Shown here piece after piece: positions 1 to 8,186 of a stretch of 64,000 bases of DNA. This DNA comes from an uncultured archaeon. Its GTDB lineage: Archaea > Thermoproteota > EX4484-205 > JAAOZP01. Within the stretch, counting starts at the first letter, position 1; the number at the start of each line of letters is the position of its first letter. The stretch lies in contig CALIBN010000029.1 in NCBI GenBank assembly GCA_938045545.1, positions 1 through 64,000 of the forward strand. The letters are read 5' to 3'. Both the position numbers and the translations under genes were made by a program. Below the pieces are notes generated by a model that ran no database searches, was not told the origin of the DNA, and was given only the letters and a program-made list of their open reading frames with translations.

Positions 1-174
1 CCACTCCCCACCGCCAGCGTCCCTCAAGACCTCCCTGTAATCTTAAGCCTGAAAAAGGATTGGAAGAACCTGTCAACAGCCCTTAAAAACTTTACTCCTC
101 ACGTCTTCGGGGAGCTTCTTAAGCTCCCCCGGAAAGCTCTTGGTTAACGCAGCCCTGTAGGGCAAGGTGCTTGT
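1..174 (-). pseudogene. Remnant of a RelE/ParE-type toxin gene
   Basis: Read on the minus strand, this stretch gives pieces typical of RelE toxins in successive frames: 'LTKSFPGELKKLPEDVRSKV', then after an in-frame stop and a frame change 'RLKITGRS'. These match the usual RelE order of an N-terminal helical segment with KLP..vR, then LKITG. There is no intact frame and no start codon, and the left end leaves the window. It directly follows the antitoxin remnant, as expected for a relBE operon. The assignment comes from recognising the family pattern and has not been checked by alignment. Confidence 0.5.
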
Positions 175-290
175 TCACTCGACGAGCTTGATTTCCTCAC
201 CGCTCTCCACGATAACGTAGTCTCCTCTTCGATACTCTTCTTCAGCCTCCTTCTAGTCACCTCTCTCCCAATACAGAATCAAGATGCTTT
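175..290 (-). pseudogene. Remnant of a RelB/Phd-type antitoxin gene
   Basis: The minus strand encodes 'VTRRRLKKSIEEE' in one frame and then 'EEYRRGDYVIVESGEEIKLV' ending at a TGA at 175-177 in another. Together they resemble the C-terminal part of small archaeal antitoxins that precede RelE toxins. A TAG at 253-255 and the frame change break the gene. It is probably a dead toxin-antitoxin module; a sequencing indel is the alternative. Confidence 0.45.
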
Positions 291-410
291 TAAGCATCAA
301 TGTTACAATATCCTTCAGGAAAAACCTTCAAAAGTTCTACTCAGGTGCAACAAGTTTCACGTGCGCTAACCAGTGGAAACGCATCCCCGTAATAGAACTA
401 GTCGAGAAGC

Positions 411-851
411 TTGAAAAACTGGAGAATCATAAACCTCGAAAAATATAAGAATGACGTGAAAGAAAATGTGGATTTTGAATGGCTGGGAGAAAGGAACAAG
501 GGTAAGGAAGTGACAGATATAGTTATGAGGGCGAAAGGAGAGGTAACGATTGGTAAGTCGAAATTCCATGCTGGCGAGGTCATCGCGATAATAGAAGTAA
601 AGAGCACCACCGATACTGTTAGCGAGAGTAATTTCTTAGATAGATTTAAGGATGCGAAGGATAGCCTTAAGAACCACATCAACCTCGACGAATATAAGAA
701 GGCTCAGTTCGGCGTTGCCATAGCCTTCGCCTACGACCCCGTTGATATGCTCTCGGATGGAACCTATCCCAGCGAAGTGGGTTCTTATAATAACCCATAT
801 GCAGAGGTATTTACGAAGACGGAGATAGAGAAACTCGGGGGCGGCGGGTAG
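411..851 (+). CDS. Hypothetical protein, possible PD-(D/E)XK-like fold, 5' end uncertain
   Basis: The 146-residue frame opens with a TTG. No family is recognised with certainty. A 'TDIVMRAKGE' segment followed about 20 residues later by 'IAIIEVKST' resembles the D-x(n)-E-x-K core of PD-(D/E)XK nucleases; this is suggestive only. Just upstream, a different frame reads 'ELVEKLEKLENHKPRKI', which looks like the natural N-terminus. A frameshift near 425-440, at an A-rich run, therefore probably separates the true start from this body. It ends one base before the next gene, suggesting a former operon. Whether the protein is still made is doubtful. Confidence 0.45.
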   Translation: MKNWRIINLEKYKNDVKENVDFEWLGERNKGKEVTDIVMRAKGEVTIGKSKFHAGEVIAIIEVKSTTDTVSESNFLDRFKDAKDSLKNHINLDEYKKAQFGVAIAFAYDPVDMLSDGTYPSEVGSYNNPYAEVFTKTEIEKLGGGG

Positions 852-852
852 A

Positions 853-1610
853 ATGGTAAGCGAGAAACTCTTGGAGAGGCTAAGGGACTATCTCAACGAG
901 AAGTATAGAAACGAGACGAAATTTAAGCCGTTCTTCATAGAAATAAGGCCTTCATATCTTCCCGATAGAAAGTGGGAAATAAACACCGACTGGTCGAGTG
1001 GCGTAGGGGTCTATGAGTCACTCGATGGGAAGATCGTCGTGCATTCTCATAGAGTTGGAGACTATGAAGATGCGGTAGAGATAATATCGCTAGAATATGT
1101 TTATGGCCCGAAGCTGAAAAAGGCTAAAAACTGAGGAGGAGAAAGAGAAGATTAGAAGCAAAAGGAAAAAAGAAATAGAGGAGATCCTCGAGGACCTGGA
1201 GAGAAGCGAATGGGAAAAGTATTTCACAGATAGGAATTACCGCTTCCTAGTCATGAACCTCTACTGGAACAGAGAGGTAGCTAGAAGGATAAATGAGGAA
1301 TACGGAACGGACGTTATCTTCGAGCTGTCCGGGGGCAGAGGGTTCTTTACCTCTACCTTCGACCCAAGTGGCATGACCGAGGACCAGATCTTTGATGAAA
1401 TAGTGAAGAGAGCCGATATATGCCGCAAGGCATATACCTATGCACTTACGAGCCGTAAGGAGGAGGGAGCGTTTTACAAGGAATTTAGAGAGAAGATAAA
1501 GGAGTTGGAGGAGAAGCGGAAAAATCGATGAAAAGGAAGTAGTGTTTGATGAGCACTTGCAGAGATGTTGGGAGGACCCCTTAGAAGACACTTTTTGGCC
1601 AATGGTGTAG
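853..1610 (+). pseudogene. Frameshifted small hypothetical gene
   Basis: An ATG at 853 opens a 93-residue frame (to 1134, ending KLKKAKN). A second frame, open from 1118, carries a charged coiled-coil stretch and then a globular segment ('NYRFLVMNLYWNREVARRI') to a stop after position 1530. A third frame continues from about 1503 to a TAG at 1608-1610. The second and third parts have no convincing start codon of their own, and the protein composition continues across the joins. I therefore read this as one gene of about 240 codons broken by two frameshifts. The first join lies between two runs of five A residues. Function unknown. Confidence 0.45.
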
Positions 1611-1613
1611 AAA

Positions 1614-1622
1614 CATTTAAAC
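1614..1622 (+). promoter_or_regulatory. TATA-like box of the MFS transporter gene
   Basis: CATTTAAAC lies about 33 bases before the ATG at 1651, the usual archaeal spacing for a transcript with a very short leader. Confidence 0.45.
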
Positions 1623-1650
1623 GTCGAAAATATTCTGTAAACTCCACAAA

Positions 1651-2928
1651 ATGAGCATGGAAACAGAGCCTAGGATAGAGGATAAGGGATGGACGCCGGA
1701 ACCCGGAAGGAAGCGTCGTCTGGAAATAAGATGGCTACTCGTTTTAACAGGCTTCCTGACTAACATGTGTCTGGGTGCGATATATTCTTTCAGCGTCTTC
1801 AGAAAACCGTTGGAAGACCTGTGGGGGATAAGCGCCGCCCAAAGCGGCTTGCCCTTCATGGTTTTCCTGGCGGTTTTCGCCGTGACGATGGCAATCGCGG
1901 GAGGTTTAATCAAGAAATGGGGGCCGAGGAGGACAAGCCTGCTGGGAAGCATTCTGGTCAGCGTAGGATGGATGGGGGCTGGTTTTTCACCAAACATAGA
2001 GGCTTTAACGATACTCTACGGGGTAATAGGTGGGGCCGGCGTCGGGATTGCTTACGGCTGCCCGATAGCGGTGACAGCAGCATGGTTTCCACGTAGAAGC
2101 GGTTTCGCCATAGGTTTAACGGTGATGGGTTTCGGATTGTCCGGGCTTGTGACCGCGCCGATCATGATGGAGCTGATAAAAACGGTTGGAGTGCTTCAAA
2201 CTTTCCTTTATCTGGGCATTGCATTCCTAGCTTTGTTAACTATTCTCTCCCTGCCTCTGAGTTTCCCCCCGGCGGAGGTTAGTAAGACGGGGGCTGTTTC
2301 CACAGCAACCGTAAGCATGGAAACCGGTAGCGACATGAAGAGAAGCCAAATGGTCCGGACGCCGAGCTTCTACGCCTTATGGTTAACCTACATGATGGGA
2401 TGCATGGCTGGCCTGATGGCGATAGGAATAGCTTCACCATTCGGGATCGAGGTGGCGAAGCTTGATGCCACTATAGCGGCATTCTCAATCTCCTTGTTCT
2501 CCGTGTTCAACGGTGTTGGAAGACCGGCGTTCGGAGTGGTAGCCGACAAGCTGGGCCCTAAGAATAGTGTGCTACTATCCTTTGGGCTGGTGTTCGCTTC
2601 TTCCATTGCGCTATACTTCTTCGGAGAGGGAAACCCCTTCGTGTACCTAGTGTTCTTCAGCATACTTTGGCTAAACCTCGGCGGATGGCTCGCGATGGCT
2701 CCGACGATAACAAAGATATTCTTCGGACTCAAACATTACTCTGAGAACTATGGACTGGTATTCACGGCCTACGGTGCCGGAGCGATCATAGGGACCTTCA
2801 TGTCCGGAATGCTTAGAGATATGACAGGTACATACTTGTCTGTGCTCCCGGCGACAATAGCGTTAACCGTTCTCGGCTTCATGATCGCACTTGCCGGATT
2901 AAAGCCGGTTGCTAAAGGCCGAAAATAA
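1651..2928 (+). CDS. MFS transporter, oxalate/formate antiporter-like (OFA family)
   Basis: This 425-residue integral membrane protein has about twelve hydrophobic segments in two halves, split by a polar loop near residues 205-235. The first helix carries the OFA-type sequence 'GAIYSFSVFRKPL', and 'GGLIKKWGPRR' matches the loop 2-3 signature of MFS carriers. Family members exchange small organic acids such as oxalate, formate or lactate, but substrate cannot be read from the sequence. A short charged N-terminal tail of about 25 residues precedes the first helix. The gene stands alone, converging with glyA. Confidence 0.8.
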   Translation: MSMETEPRIEDKGWTPEPGRKRRLEIRWLLVLTGFLTNMCLGAIYSFSVFRKPLEDLWGISAAQSGLPFMVFLAVFAVTMAIAGGLIKKWGPRRTSLLGSILVSVGWMGAGFSPNIEALTILYGVIGGAGVGIAYGCPIAVTAAWFPRRSGFAIGLTVMGFGLSGLVTAPIMMELIKTVGVLQTFLYLGIAFLALLTILSLPLSFPPAEVSKTGAVSTATVSMETGSDMKRSQMVRTPSFYALWLTYMMGCMAGLMAIGIASPFGIEVAKLDATIAAFSISLFSVFNGVGRPAFGVVADKLGPKNSVLLSFGLVFASSIALYFFGEGNPFVYLVFFSILWLNLGGWLAMAPTITKIFFGLKHYSENYGLVFTAYGAGAIIGTFMSGMLRDMTGTYLSVLPATIALTVLGFMIALAGLKPVAKGRK

Positions 2929-2941
2929 CTGGATGGTTCTT

Positions 2942-4195
2942 CTAATCCCATTCGTAAGCGGGCTCGCCGTCGCTGAAAGTATAATGGATGTTTCTAAATC
3001 TGCCAGCCAGATCCTTAACCTCCTCTTTAACAGCCCTGGCAGAATCCGGAGATTTCACAACTCTGGCTATTAGGCTTCCTATGAGAGCCATCTCGTCCCT
3101 ACCCATTCCGAGCCTAGTCACCTCCTGTACCCCGAGCCTTATCCCGCTGGCTGTTGTTTCAGACTTGTCCGTCGGAAGAGGGGTCATGCTGGTTATTATG
3201 TTGGCCTTCTCAAGGTTTTTCGAAACCTCTAGCGCGGTGCCTTCCTTAACTCTGAATATTACTTGATGCGACTTGGTGAAGCCCCTGTCTGAACATATCA
3301 CGTCAACCCCGTTGTTGTATAGTGCTTCGGCGAGAGCCTGAGCGTTGCTCACAACCATTCTAGAGTAATCCTGTCCGAAAGCCAGGAACTCTGCAAGCGT
3401 GTACGCTAGGGCTGCAACCCTGTTTATATGATGATTATTAATCATGCTCAGCGCAACCCTGTCTATGTCTTCACCATACTGTCTTTTACACAGGATTATG
3501 CCTCCCTGCGGTCCGAAAAAGGTTTTATGAGTGCTGCCTGTCACGACGGCTGCTCCTTCTCTCAACGGGTCTTGAAAGCAGCCTCCTGCCACCAGGCCTA
3601 GGACGTGGGCAGCATCGTAGACAACCGTAGCGCCCACGTTTGAAGCCGCCTCGGAAACCTCCTTAACCGGCTGTGGGAACAGGAGTTCAGATGCCCCAAG
3701 CATCACCATTTTAGGCATAACTTTCGCAATCATTTTCCTAGACTGCTCGACATCAATATTATACTCCTCCGCGTTGAACGGAAGGGGAACCATGCTTACC
3801 CCATGGTACCTTGAGACCTCTCTGAAACTACTATGGCCCCCGTCCATCACACTCAGGCCCATCATAGTGTCCCCGGGCCTCGTGAAAGCACCTATTGCAA
3901 CGATGTTCGCAACCGTCCCTGAAACAGGCAGCGTGTTGACATGCTCAACCTTGAAGAGCTTCCTAGCAAGGAAATGGGTCAGCTCTTCAAGCTTATCTAT
4001 GTACTCGCAGCCCCTGTACATTCTTTCGTAAAGGAATCCCACAGCGTACCTATGTCCCATGTCGCATGTTAAAAGCCTCCTAACCCCCCTGCTGGTAATG
4101 TTCTCGCTGGCAATAAGGTTCAGGGAGTAGCTTCTGAAGGCATGATGCTCCCTAACTATTTCGAAAACCTCTTCCGCAAGGCTTTTCTCTGACAA
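2942..4195 (-). CDS. glyA: Serine hydroxymethyltransferase
   Basis: This 417-residue PLP enzyme interconverts serine and glycine with transfer of a one-carbon unit to a folate-type carrier. It shows the SHMT pattern in order: 'LIASENITS' near the N-terminus, 'YDAAHVLGL' with the cofactor aspartate, and 'TGSTHKTFFGPQGG' containing the lysine expected to bind PLP. The length fits archaeal SHMTs. The start is a TTG with a TATA-like box (CTTTTTAAAG on the minus strand) about 30 bases upstream, so the message has almost no leader. Archaeal homologues use tetrahydromethanopterin or a folate; this cannot be decided here. Confidence 0.93.
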   Translation of the reverse strand: MSEKSLAEEVFEIVREHHAFRSYSLNLIASENITSRGVRRLLTCDMGHRYAVGFLYERMYRGCEYIDKLEELTHFLARKLFKVEHVNTLPVSGTVANIVAIGAFTRPGDTMMGLSVMDGGHSSFREVSRYHGVSMVPLPFNAEEYNIDVEQSRKMIAKVMPKMVMLGASELLFPQPVKEVSEAASNVGATVVYDAAHVLGLVAGGCFQDPLREGAAVVTGSTHKTFFGPQGGIILCKRQYGEDIDRVALSMINNHHINRVAALAYTLAEFLAFGQDYSRMVVSNAQALAEALYNNGVDVICSDRGFTKSHQVIFRVKEGTALEVSKNLEKANIITSMTPLPTDKSETTASGIRLGVQEVTRLGMGRDEMALIGSLIARVVKSPDSARAVKEEVKDLAGRFRNIHYTFSDGEPAYEWD

Positions 4196-4220
4196 TTACT
4201 TGGGCTTGAGGTAAAAAGGT

Positions 4221-4230
4221 CTTTAAAAAG
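4221..4230 (-). promoter_or_regulatory. TATA-like box of glyA
   Basis: CTTTTTAAAG on the minus strand, centred about 30 bases before the TTG start. The intergenic stretch also serves the divergent RNA kinase gene, whose own AT-rich box (CATAAATAAT, about 4257-4266) reads the other way. Confidence 0.5.
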
Positions 4231-4307
4231 TTTCCCATAGCCTTTCCGCGTTAAACCATAAATAATAATCCTCAGGCGGTTTAGAACACTGGAAGGGTGG
4301 AAGAATC

Positions 4308-5558
4308 ATGAGGCAGAGAATTGCTCTCCGCGTGGGGAAAACCCTCTTGGTAGACGGGCCGGCTATAGTGAGGGTTGCCAACGGCATGGTTAACGTGATG
4401 GGCGCTGTTTTCGCGGAGGGCAGCTTGGTGAAGGTCAGAGGATTCAGGCGGACGCCTTTCTACGCTGAGCAGTCTGAAGCCAGCCTCCTCGTTGAAGGCA
4501 ACAACTACCGTGTGGTAGACGGCTCAACAATACCTGGTAGCTGGCTTGAAGCCGCTGAGATGACCGCTGCCGAGGAGAAGGGCGTTGTGATGGTAGTCGG
4601 CGAGGCGGACTCGGGTAAGACGAGTCTAGCAACGTTCCTGGTTAACTATTATCTCAACTTCCAGGGAGAGATTGGGATCGTCGACTCCGACCCTGGGCAG
4701 AATGATCTTGGAATACCTGGCACTGTCAGCGGCGGGGTGGTGAACAAGGGTTTAAGCGACCTAAGCCAGGTTAAGCCCGAAGTCATGGAGTTCGTAGGCT
4801 TCACAGCTCCTGAATCAGGGGTTGAAGAATTGAAGGAGGCTGTTGCCACCGTGCTTAGGAGGCTCATGGAAAGGGGGGTTTGGAAAATAGTTTTGAACAC
4901 TGACGGCTGGGCTGACTCTAAAGGCCTGTTTTTCAAAGCCGAGCTTACCCGTGCTGTTAAGCCGAGCTTCGTGTTATCGCTGCTTGACGGGGAAAAAGCC
5001 TTGATGTTCACCAGGGCGGTTGACCAAGATACTAGGATGATTCAGGTTGAGAAGTCCCGATACGTGAAGAGGAGAAGCAGAATGCAAAGGAGAACGCTCA
5101 GGATGCTGAATTACAGGAGGCATTTCGCAAAATCTAGGCTGGTTAAGAAGCCTTTGAGCGAAAAAGTTTTCATAAATCATCCTTTCATGAAAGGCGAGCC
5201 TGCTCAAGCACCCGTGGGGCTCAGAAAGCTTGGCTTCGAAGCCTTGGAAGCCAGGCTGTACATGGGCACGCTCTACGTAAGAATCAGGAATGAGGTTGAG
5301 GAGCCCGTTATGCTTAACGTCGATGGGAAAAGGGTTATCCTGCTGGGGGAGGGATGGGAGAGGGGCCTCCTAGTCGGCTTGGGAAGAGAGAGCAGGATTA
5401 TTGGAGTCGGCGTAATAGAGTCTTTAGGCAGCAGTGAGGTGACTGTTAAAACACCGTTGGCAATAGGCTTCGATACTGTTAAACTCGGCGAAATAAAGCT
5501 TGACGCTTCCTTCAACGAAAGAAACTTCTATTGGAGGCCTTCACGGCACCGCGATTAA
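4308..5558 (+). CDS. Clp1/Grc3-type polynucleotide 5'-hydroxyl kinase
   Basis: This 416-residue protein belongs to the Clp1/Grc3 P-loop family. The Walker A loop 'GEADSGKTS' is near residue 98 and is followed by the family hallmark 'DSDPGQND'. It has an N-terminal beta domain before the P-loop and a C-terminal beta-rich region, as in archaeal homologues that phosphorylate RNA 5'-OH ends. A role in RNA processing or repair is likely from the family. The ATG follows a GGGTGG Shine-Dalgarno-like stretch. A basic segment around residues 250-280 (many R/K) may contact RNA. It is divergent from glyA with no functional link evident. Confidence 0.85.
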   Translation: MRQRIALRVGKTLLVDGPAIVRVANGMVNVMGAVFAEGSLVKVRGFRRTPFYAEQSEASLLVEGNNYRVVDGSTIPGSWLEAAEMTAAEEKGVVMVVGEADSGKTSLATFLVNYYLNFQGEIGIVDSDPGQNDLGIPGTVSGGVVNKGLSDLSQVKPEVMEFVGFTAPESGVEELKEAVATVLRRLMERGVWKIVLNTDGWADSKGLFFKAELTRAVKPSFVLSLLDGEKALMFTRAVDQDTRMIQVEKSRYVKRRSRMQRRTLRMLNYRRHFAKSRLVKKPLSEKVFINHPFMKGEPAQAPVGLRKLGFEALEARLYMGTLYVRIRNEVEEPVMLNVDGKRVILLGEGWERGLLVGLGRESRIIGVGVIESLGSSEVTVKTPLAIGFDTVKLGEIKLDASFNERNFYWRPSRHRD

Positions 5559-5630
5559 TGGCTAACGTGTTCCTTTAACGGTTAACCCTACAAACCTAAA
5601 AAGACTTGGGAAAAAGGGTTCGAAGGGTTC

Positions 5631-6656
5631 TTAAGAAGCTAGCGCGTTTTTAAGCTCTATCAAAGACTTGTCCACAAGCTTCGTTTCGGCAACAGCCTCG
5701 GAAAGGTCGATGCTCACAATCTCTGTTCCCTTCAATGCAACCATTTTCCCGAAAACGCCCTTCCTGACAAGCTCCACGGCAGCGTAGCCGAGCCTCGTGG
5801 CCAGAACCCTGTCGAAAGCAGTAGGCGACATGCCTCTTATTATGTGTGCTGGTGCGACTGCCCTAGTCTCGAAACCGGTGGCCTTCTCGATCTCCTTGGC
5901 TAGGAACTCGCCTATGCCACCCAAGTATACGTGTCCATACTGGTCCACTTTAACATCCTTCGTTATCGGACCCTTATAGTCCTCTATTAAAGCACCTTCT
6001 GCAACAACAATCGTTAAACTACCCTTCTCAGGCTTCTTTCTCTTTACAAACTCCACCACGTCGCTAATCTTGAAAGGCTCCTCGGGAATCAGGATCAAGT
6101 CTGCGCCGGCAGCAAGCCCGGAGTAGAGCGCTATCCAGCCCGCATGTCTGCCCATAATCTCAACAACCATCACCCTGTCGTGCGACCTCCCCGTGGTCTT
6201 CAAAGACTCAATAGCCTGCATAGCAGCGTTCACCGCGGTGTCGAAGCCGAAAGTATAATCCGTACCTTTAAGATCGTTGTCGATAGTCTTCGGAACACCC
6301 ACCACCCTCAAACCAGCCTCGTGGAGCTTCCTCGCGGCAGTAAGAGTATCGTCACCACCTATAGCGATTAAAGCATCCAGCCCCAGTTTCCTAAAGTTCT
6401 CTATGCATCTGTTCATCGTAGCCTCATCCTTAGCAGGGTTCGTCCTAGAAGTTTTAATCACTGTTCCAGCCTCTCCAACCTTATCCTCAACATCACTATA
6501 CTTCAGCGGCACAGTATCCATGTTCAGCAGACCGGCCCAGCCATACCTAATGCCGACAACCTCGAAACCATACTCCTCGGCACGCTTCAAAACAGCACGG
6601 ATTACTGCGTTAAGCCCTGGTGCGTCCCCTCCCCCCGTTAGCACTCCTATTCTCAT
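5631..6656 (-). CDS. 6-phosphofructokinase, pyrophosphate-dependent type
   Basis: This 341-residue enzyme is of the PfkA superfamily and phosphorylates fructose 6-phosphate. 'GGGDAPGLNA' near residue 8 and 'MGRHAGW' near residue 168 are family signatures. At the donor site it has GGDDT (D103) and PKTIDND (K123). ATP-using bacterial enzymes have GGDG[ST] and PGTIDND at these places, so aspartate plus lysine points to pyrophosphate as donor, as in Thermoproteus tenax. The reaction would then be reversible. A GGTGAG ribosome site lies about eight bases before the ATG, and a TATA-like TTAAAACC sits near 6692-6699. Confidence 0.88.
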   Translation of the reverse strand: MRIGVLTGGGDAPGLNAVIRAVLKRAEEYGFEVVGIRYGWAGLLNMDTVPLKYSDVEDKVGEAGTVIKTSRTNPAKDEATMNRCIENFRKLGLDALIAIGGDDTLTAARKLHEAGLRVVGVPKTIDNDLKGTDYTFGFDTAVNAAMQAIESLKTTGRSHDRVMVVEIMGRHAGWIALYSGLAAGADLILIPEEPFKISDVVEFVKRKKPEKGSLTIVVAEGALIEDYKGPITKDVKVDQYGHVYLGGIGEFLAKEIEKATGFETRAVAPAHIIRGMSPTAFDRVLATRLGYAAVELVRKGVFGKMVALKGTEIVSIDLSEAVAETKLVDKSLIELKNALAS

Positions 6657-6689
6657 TCCTGTCTCACCTTTACGGATACTTTAGCAAAG

Positions 6690-6699
6690 GGGTTTTAAC
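6690..6699 (-). promoter_or_regulatory. TATA-like box of the phosphofructokinase gene
   Basis: AGTTAAAACC on the minus strand, about 38 bases before the ATG. The resulting leader would contain the GGTGAG ribosome-binding site. Confidence 0.4.
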
Positions 6700-6700
6700 T

Positions 6701-7154
6701 TTTTCTGCTTCATCCCCTAGCCTTCAGGTTAAAGCCTAATGCTTTTTCAGATTTTCCAACGGGTCTGTTTATGGATTGTACCGAGGCCTTTCAGATTCCA
6801 TGTATCTCTATACCTTTGAGTTACCGCGCGCCATGAGGATGGCGATCCGTTTAGAAGCTCTGTCCTACAGTCGTCGTATGCAGGTTCTACTGGTTTTACG
6901 GGCTCGTCGACTAGGCGAGTCATTATAAAAATAGAAAAGAGGATTAGCACGGTGCTTTTTGCAAAACTTTTTCAGGTTGAAGCCTGCCTGTCATGGCTCT
7001 CGTTGCTTCGGCTAACGCTTGTTAATCCTTCAGGATTTCCTTCTTAACGATTTCCCTACTGGGCCGGCTTCGGTTCCGTGTGCTTAAATCCCGAGTTCAG
7101 AAACCCTTACTGAGTAGCAGGTCATAGACAACTTCGAAAGAGCCTTCTCCAGAA
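6701..7154. other. Long non-coding stretch with possible gene debris
   Basis: No convincing gene. A minus-strand frame at 6747-6950 (67 codons, containing 'DEPVKPVEP' and 'GSPSSWRAVTQRYRDTW') has protein-like composition and is followed by a small hairpin (CGCCAT, loop, ATGGCG). It may be the tail of a lost gene, but I cannot identify it. The rest shows no open frame, promoter-gene pair or RNA that I recognise. Confidence 0.3.
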
Positions 7155-8033
7155 TTATTGCCTAAAGTTGTCACCCAGGCTTGTGGAAACCATTCGTAGA
7201 ATAACCTTGCTCATGTAAACGAGGTGCTGGCCGCCGACGACGTCGAACTCCCTTGAGCCGAAGCCGGCCCCCGGGTCAGCCAGTATACCACTGCCGCTGA
7301 CGCTTTCATCAGCCTCCTTCCTCAGCTTCTCCTGGACGCTTCCTTCAGGGCATTGGCTAAGCCTTCTGAGCTTATCCAAGAGGTTTTTCAAAGGCTGGGG
7401 GCTGTCTGAAGCGGCTTCAACCCTTATTTTAAACGTCTCCGCTTGGCTTCACCTCGCAAAGTATTGCACACTCCTCCGCAAAGCTTTCCATAACCGTCTC
7501 AACAAGAGTTGAAAGACTTCCCTCTAGCCTAAGCGTCTCACGGTGTTTGAACGATTTAATGAAAACATCCTTGGGGAGCCTTAGGTGGATCCTTGCCTCG
7601 CACCCCAAAACCTTTATAACCTCATTCAGGCTGAACCCGTTGAGGAAAACAGTCTTCGGGACGGGTGCGACACATTAGAATATTATGGTGTTTCAGTTTA
7701 ACGGGCTGGTCTCCGCAAACTATCCTCAGCATGGTCTCAAGAAGTCTTGAAACCACTCGAAATCTGAGTAGAAAGTAAGTAAACGCCATAGGAATCCTGC
7801 CTGAATACGGTTTGAAACGCGCAGAAGGGCTGTTGAAAACGTGCCGCCACCCATATTGAAAGGACACTATGAGTTCTTAAAAAGCGCTTTAACCCTTCCT
7901 TTCGGGTCAACCCTTAGGAAGCGCCAGGCTGAGTCAATAATGCTCTTAACCAGTGCTCAACCACCAGTATTACTGCGAGCAGCACGGTTTTCCTAATTAT
8001 TCCACCAGCATCCTTCATCACGTTTAGAAGCAT
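7155..8033 (-). pseudogene. Broken gene or genes of unknown function
   Basis: Several minus-strand frames follow one another with protein-like composition but no full-length frame. They are an ATG at 8033 opening 39 codons with a hydrophobic start, a frame from 7867 to 7622, and a middle part without a start codon around 7660-7430 ('FLNGFSLNEVIKVLG'). The last is a part from 7391 to 7155 preceded in frame by 'RVEAASDSPQPL'. I read this as a decayed locus of one or two genes with at least three disruptions. A TATA-like CATAAATA (minus strand) sits just upstream of 8033. No family is recognised. Confidence 0.4.
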
Positions 8034-8186
8034 GGTGGAAACGTATTTATGGCGTGTGAAAGCGAAAATTTGCGATTGCAGTCAGCAAATTTCCGGCAGA
8101 CTTATATAGAGGATTCTGGAAACGGCCGTTAAAACTTTTAAATAACCTTCTTGCACGATGGTTAAAGCCTAAAGCAGTGTCGGGAG

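Noticed and set aside
5631..6656. Call as ATP-dependent 6-phosphofructokinase
   Set aside because: The two donor-site residues are Asp and Lys, the pattern of pyrophosphate enzymes.
6747..6950. 67-codon minus-strand frame as a gene
   Set aside because: No recognisable family, no promoter or ribosome site, and it lies among other debris; kept only as possible remnant.
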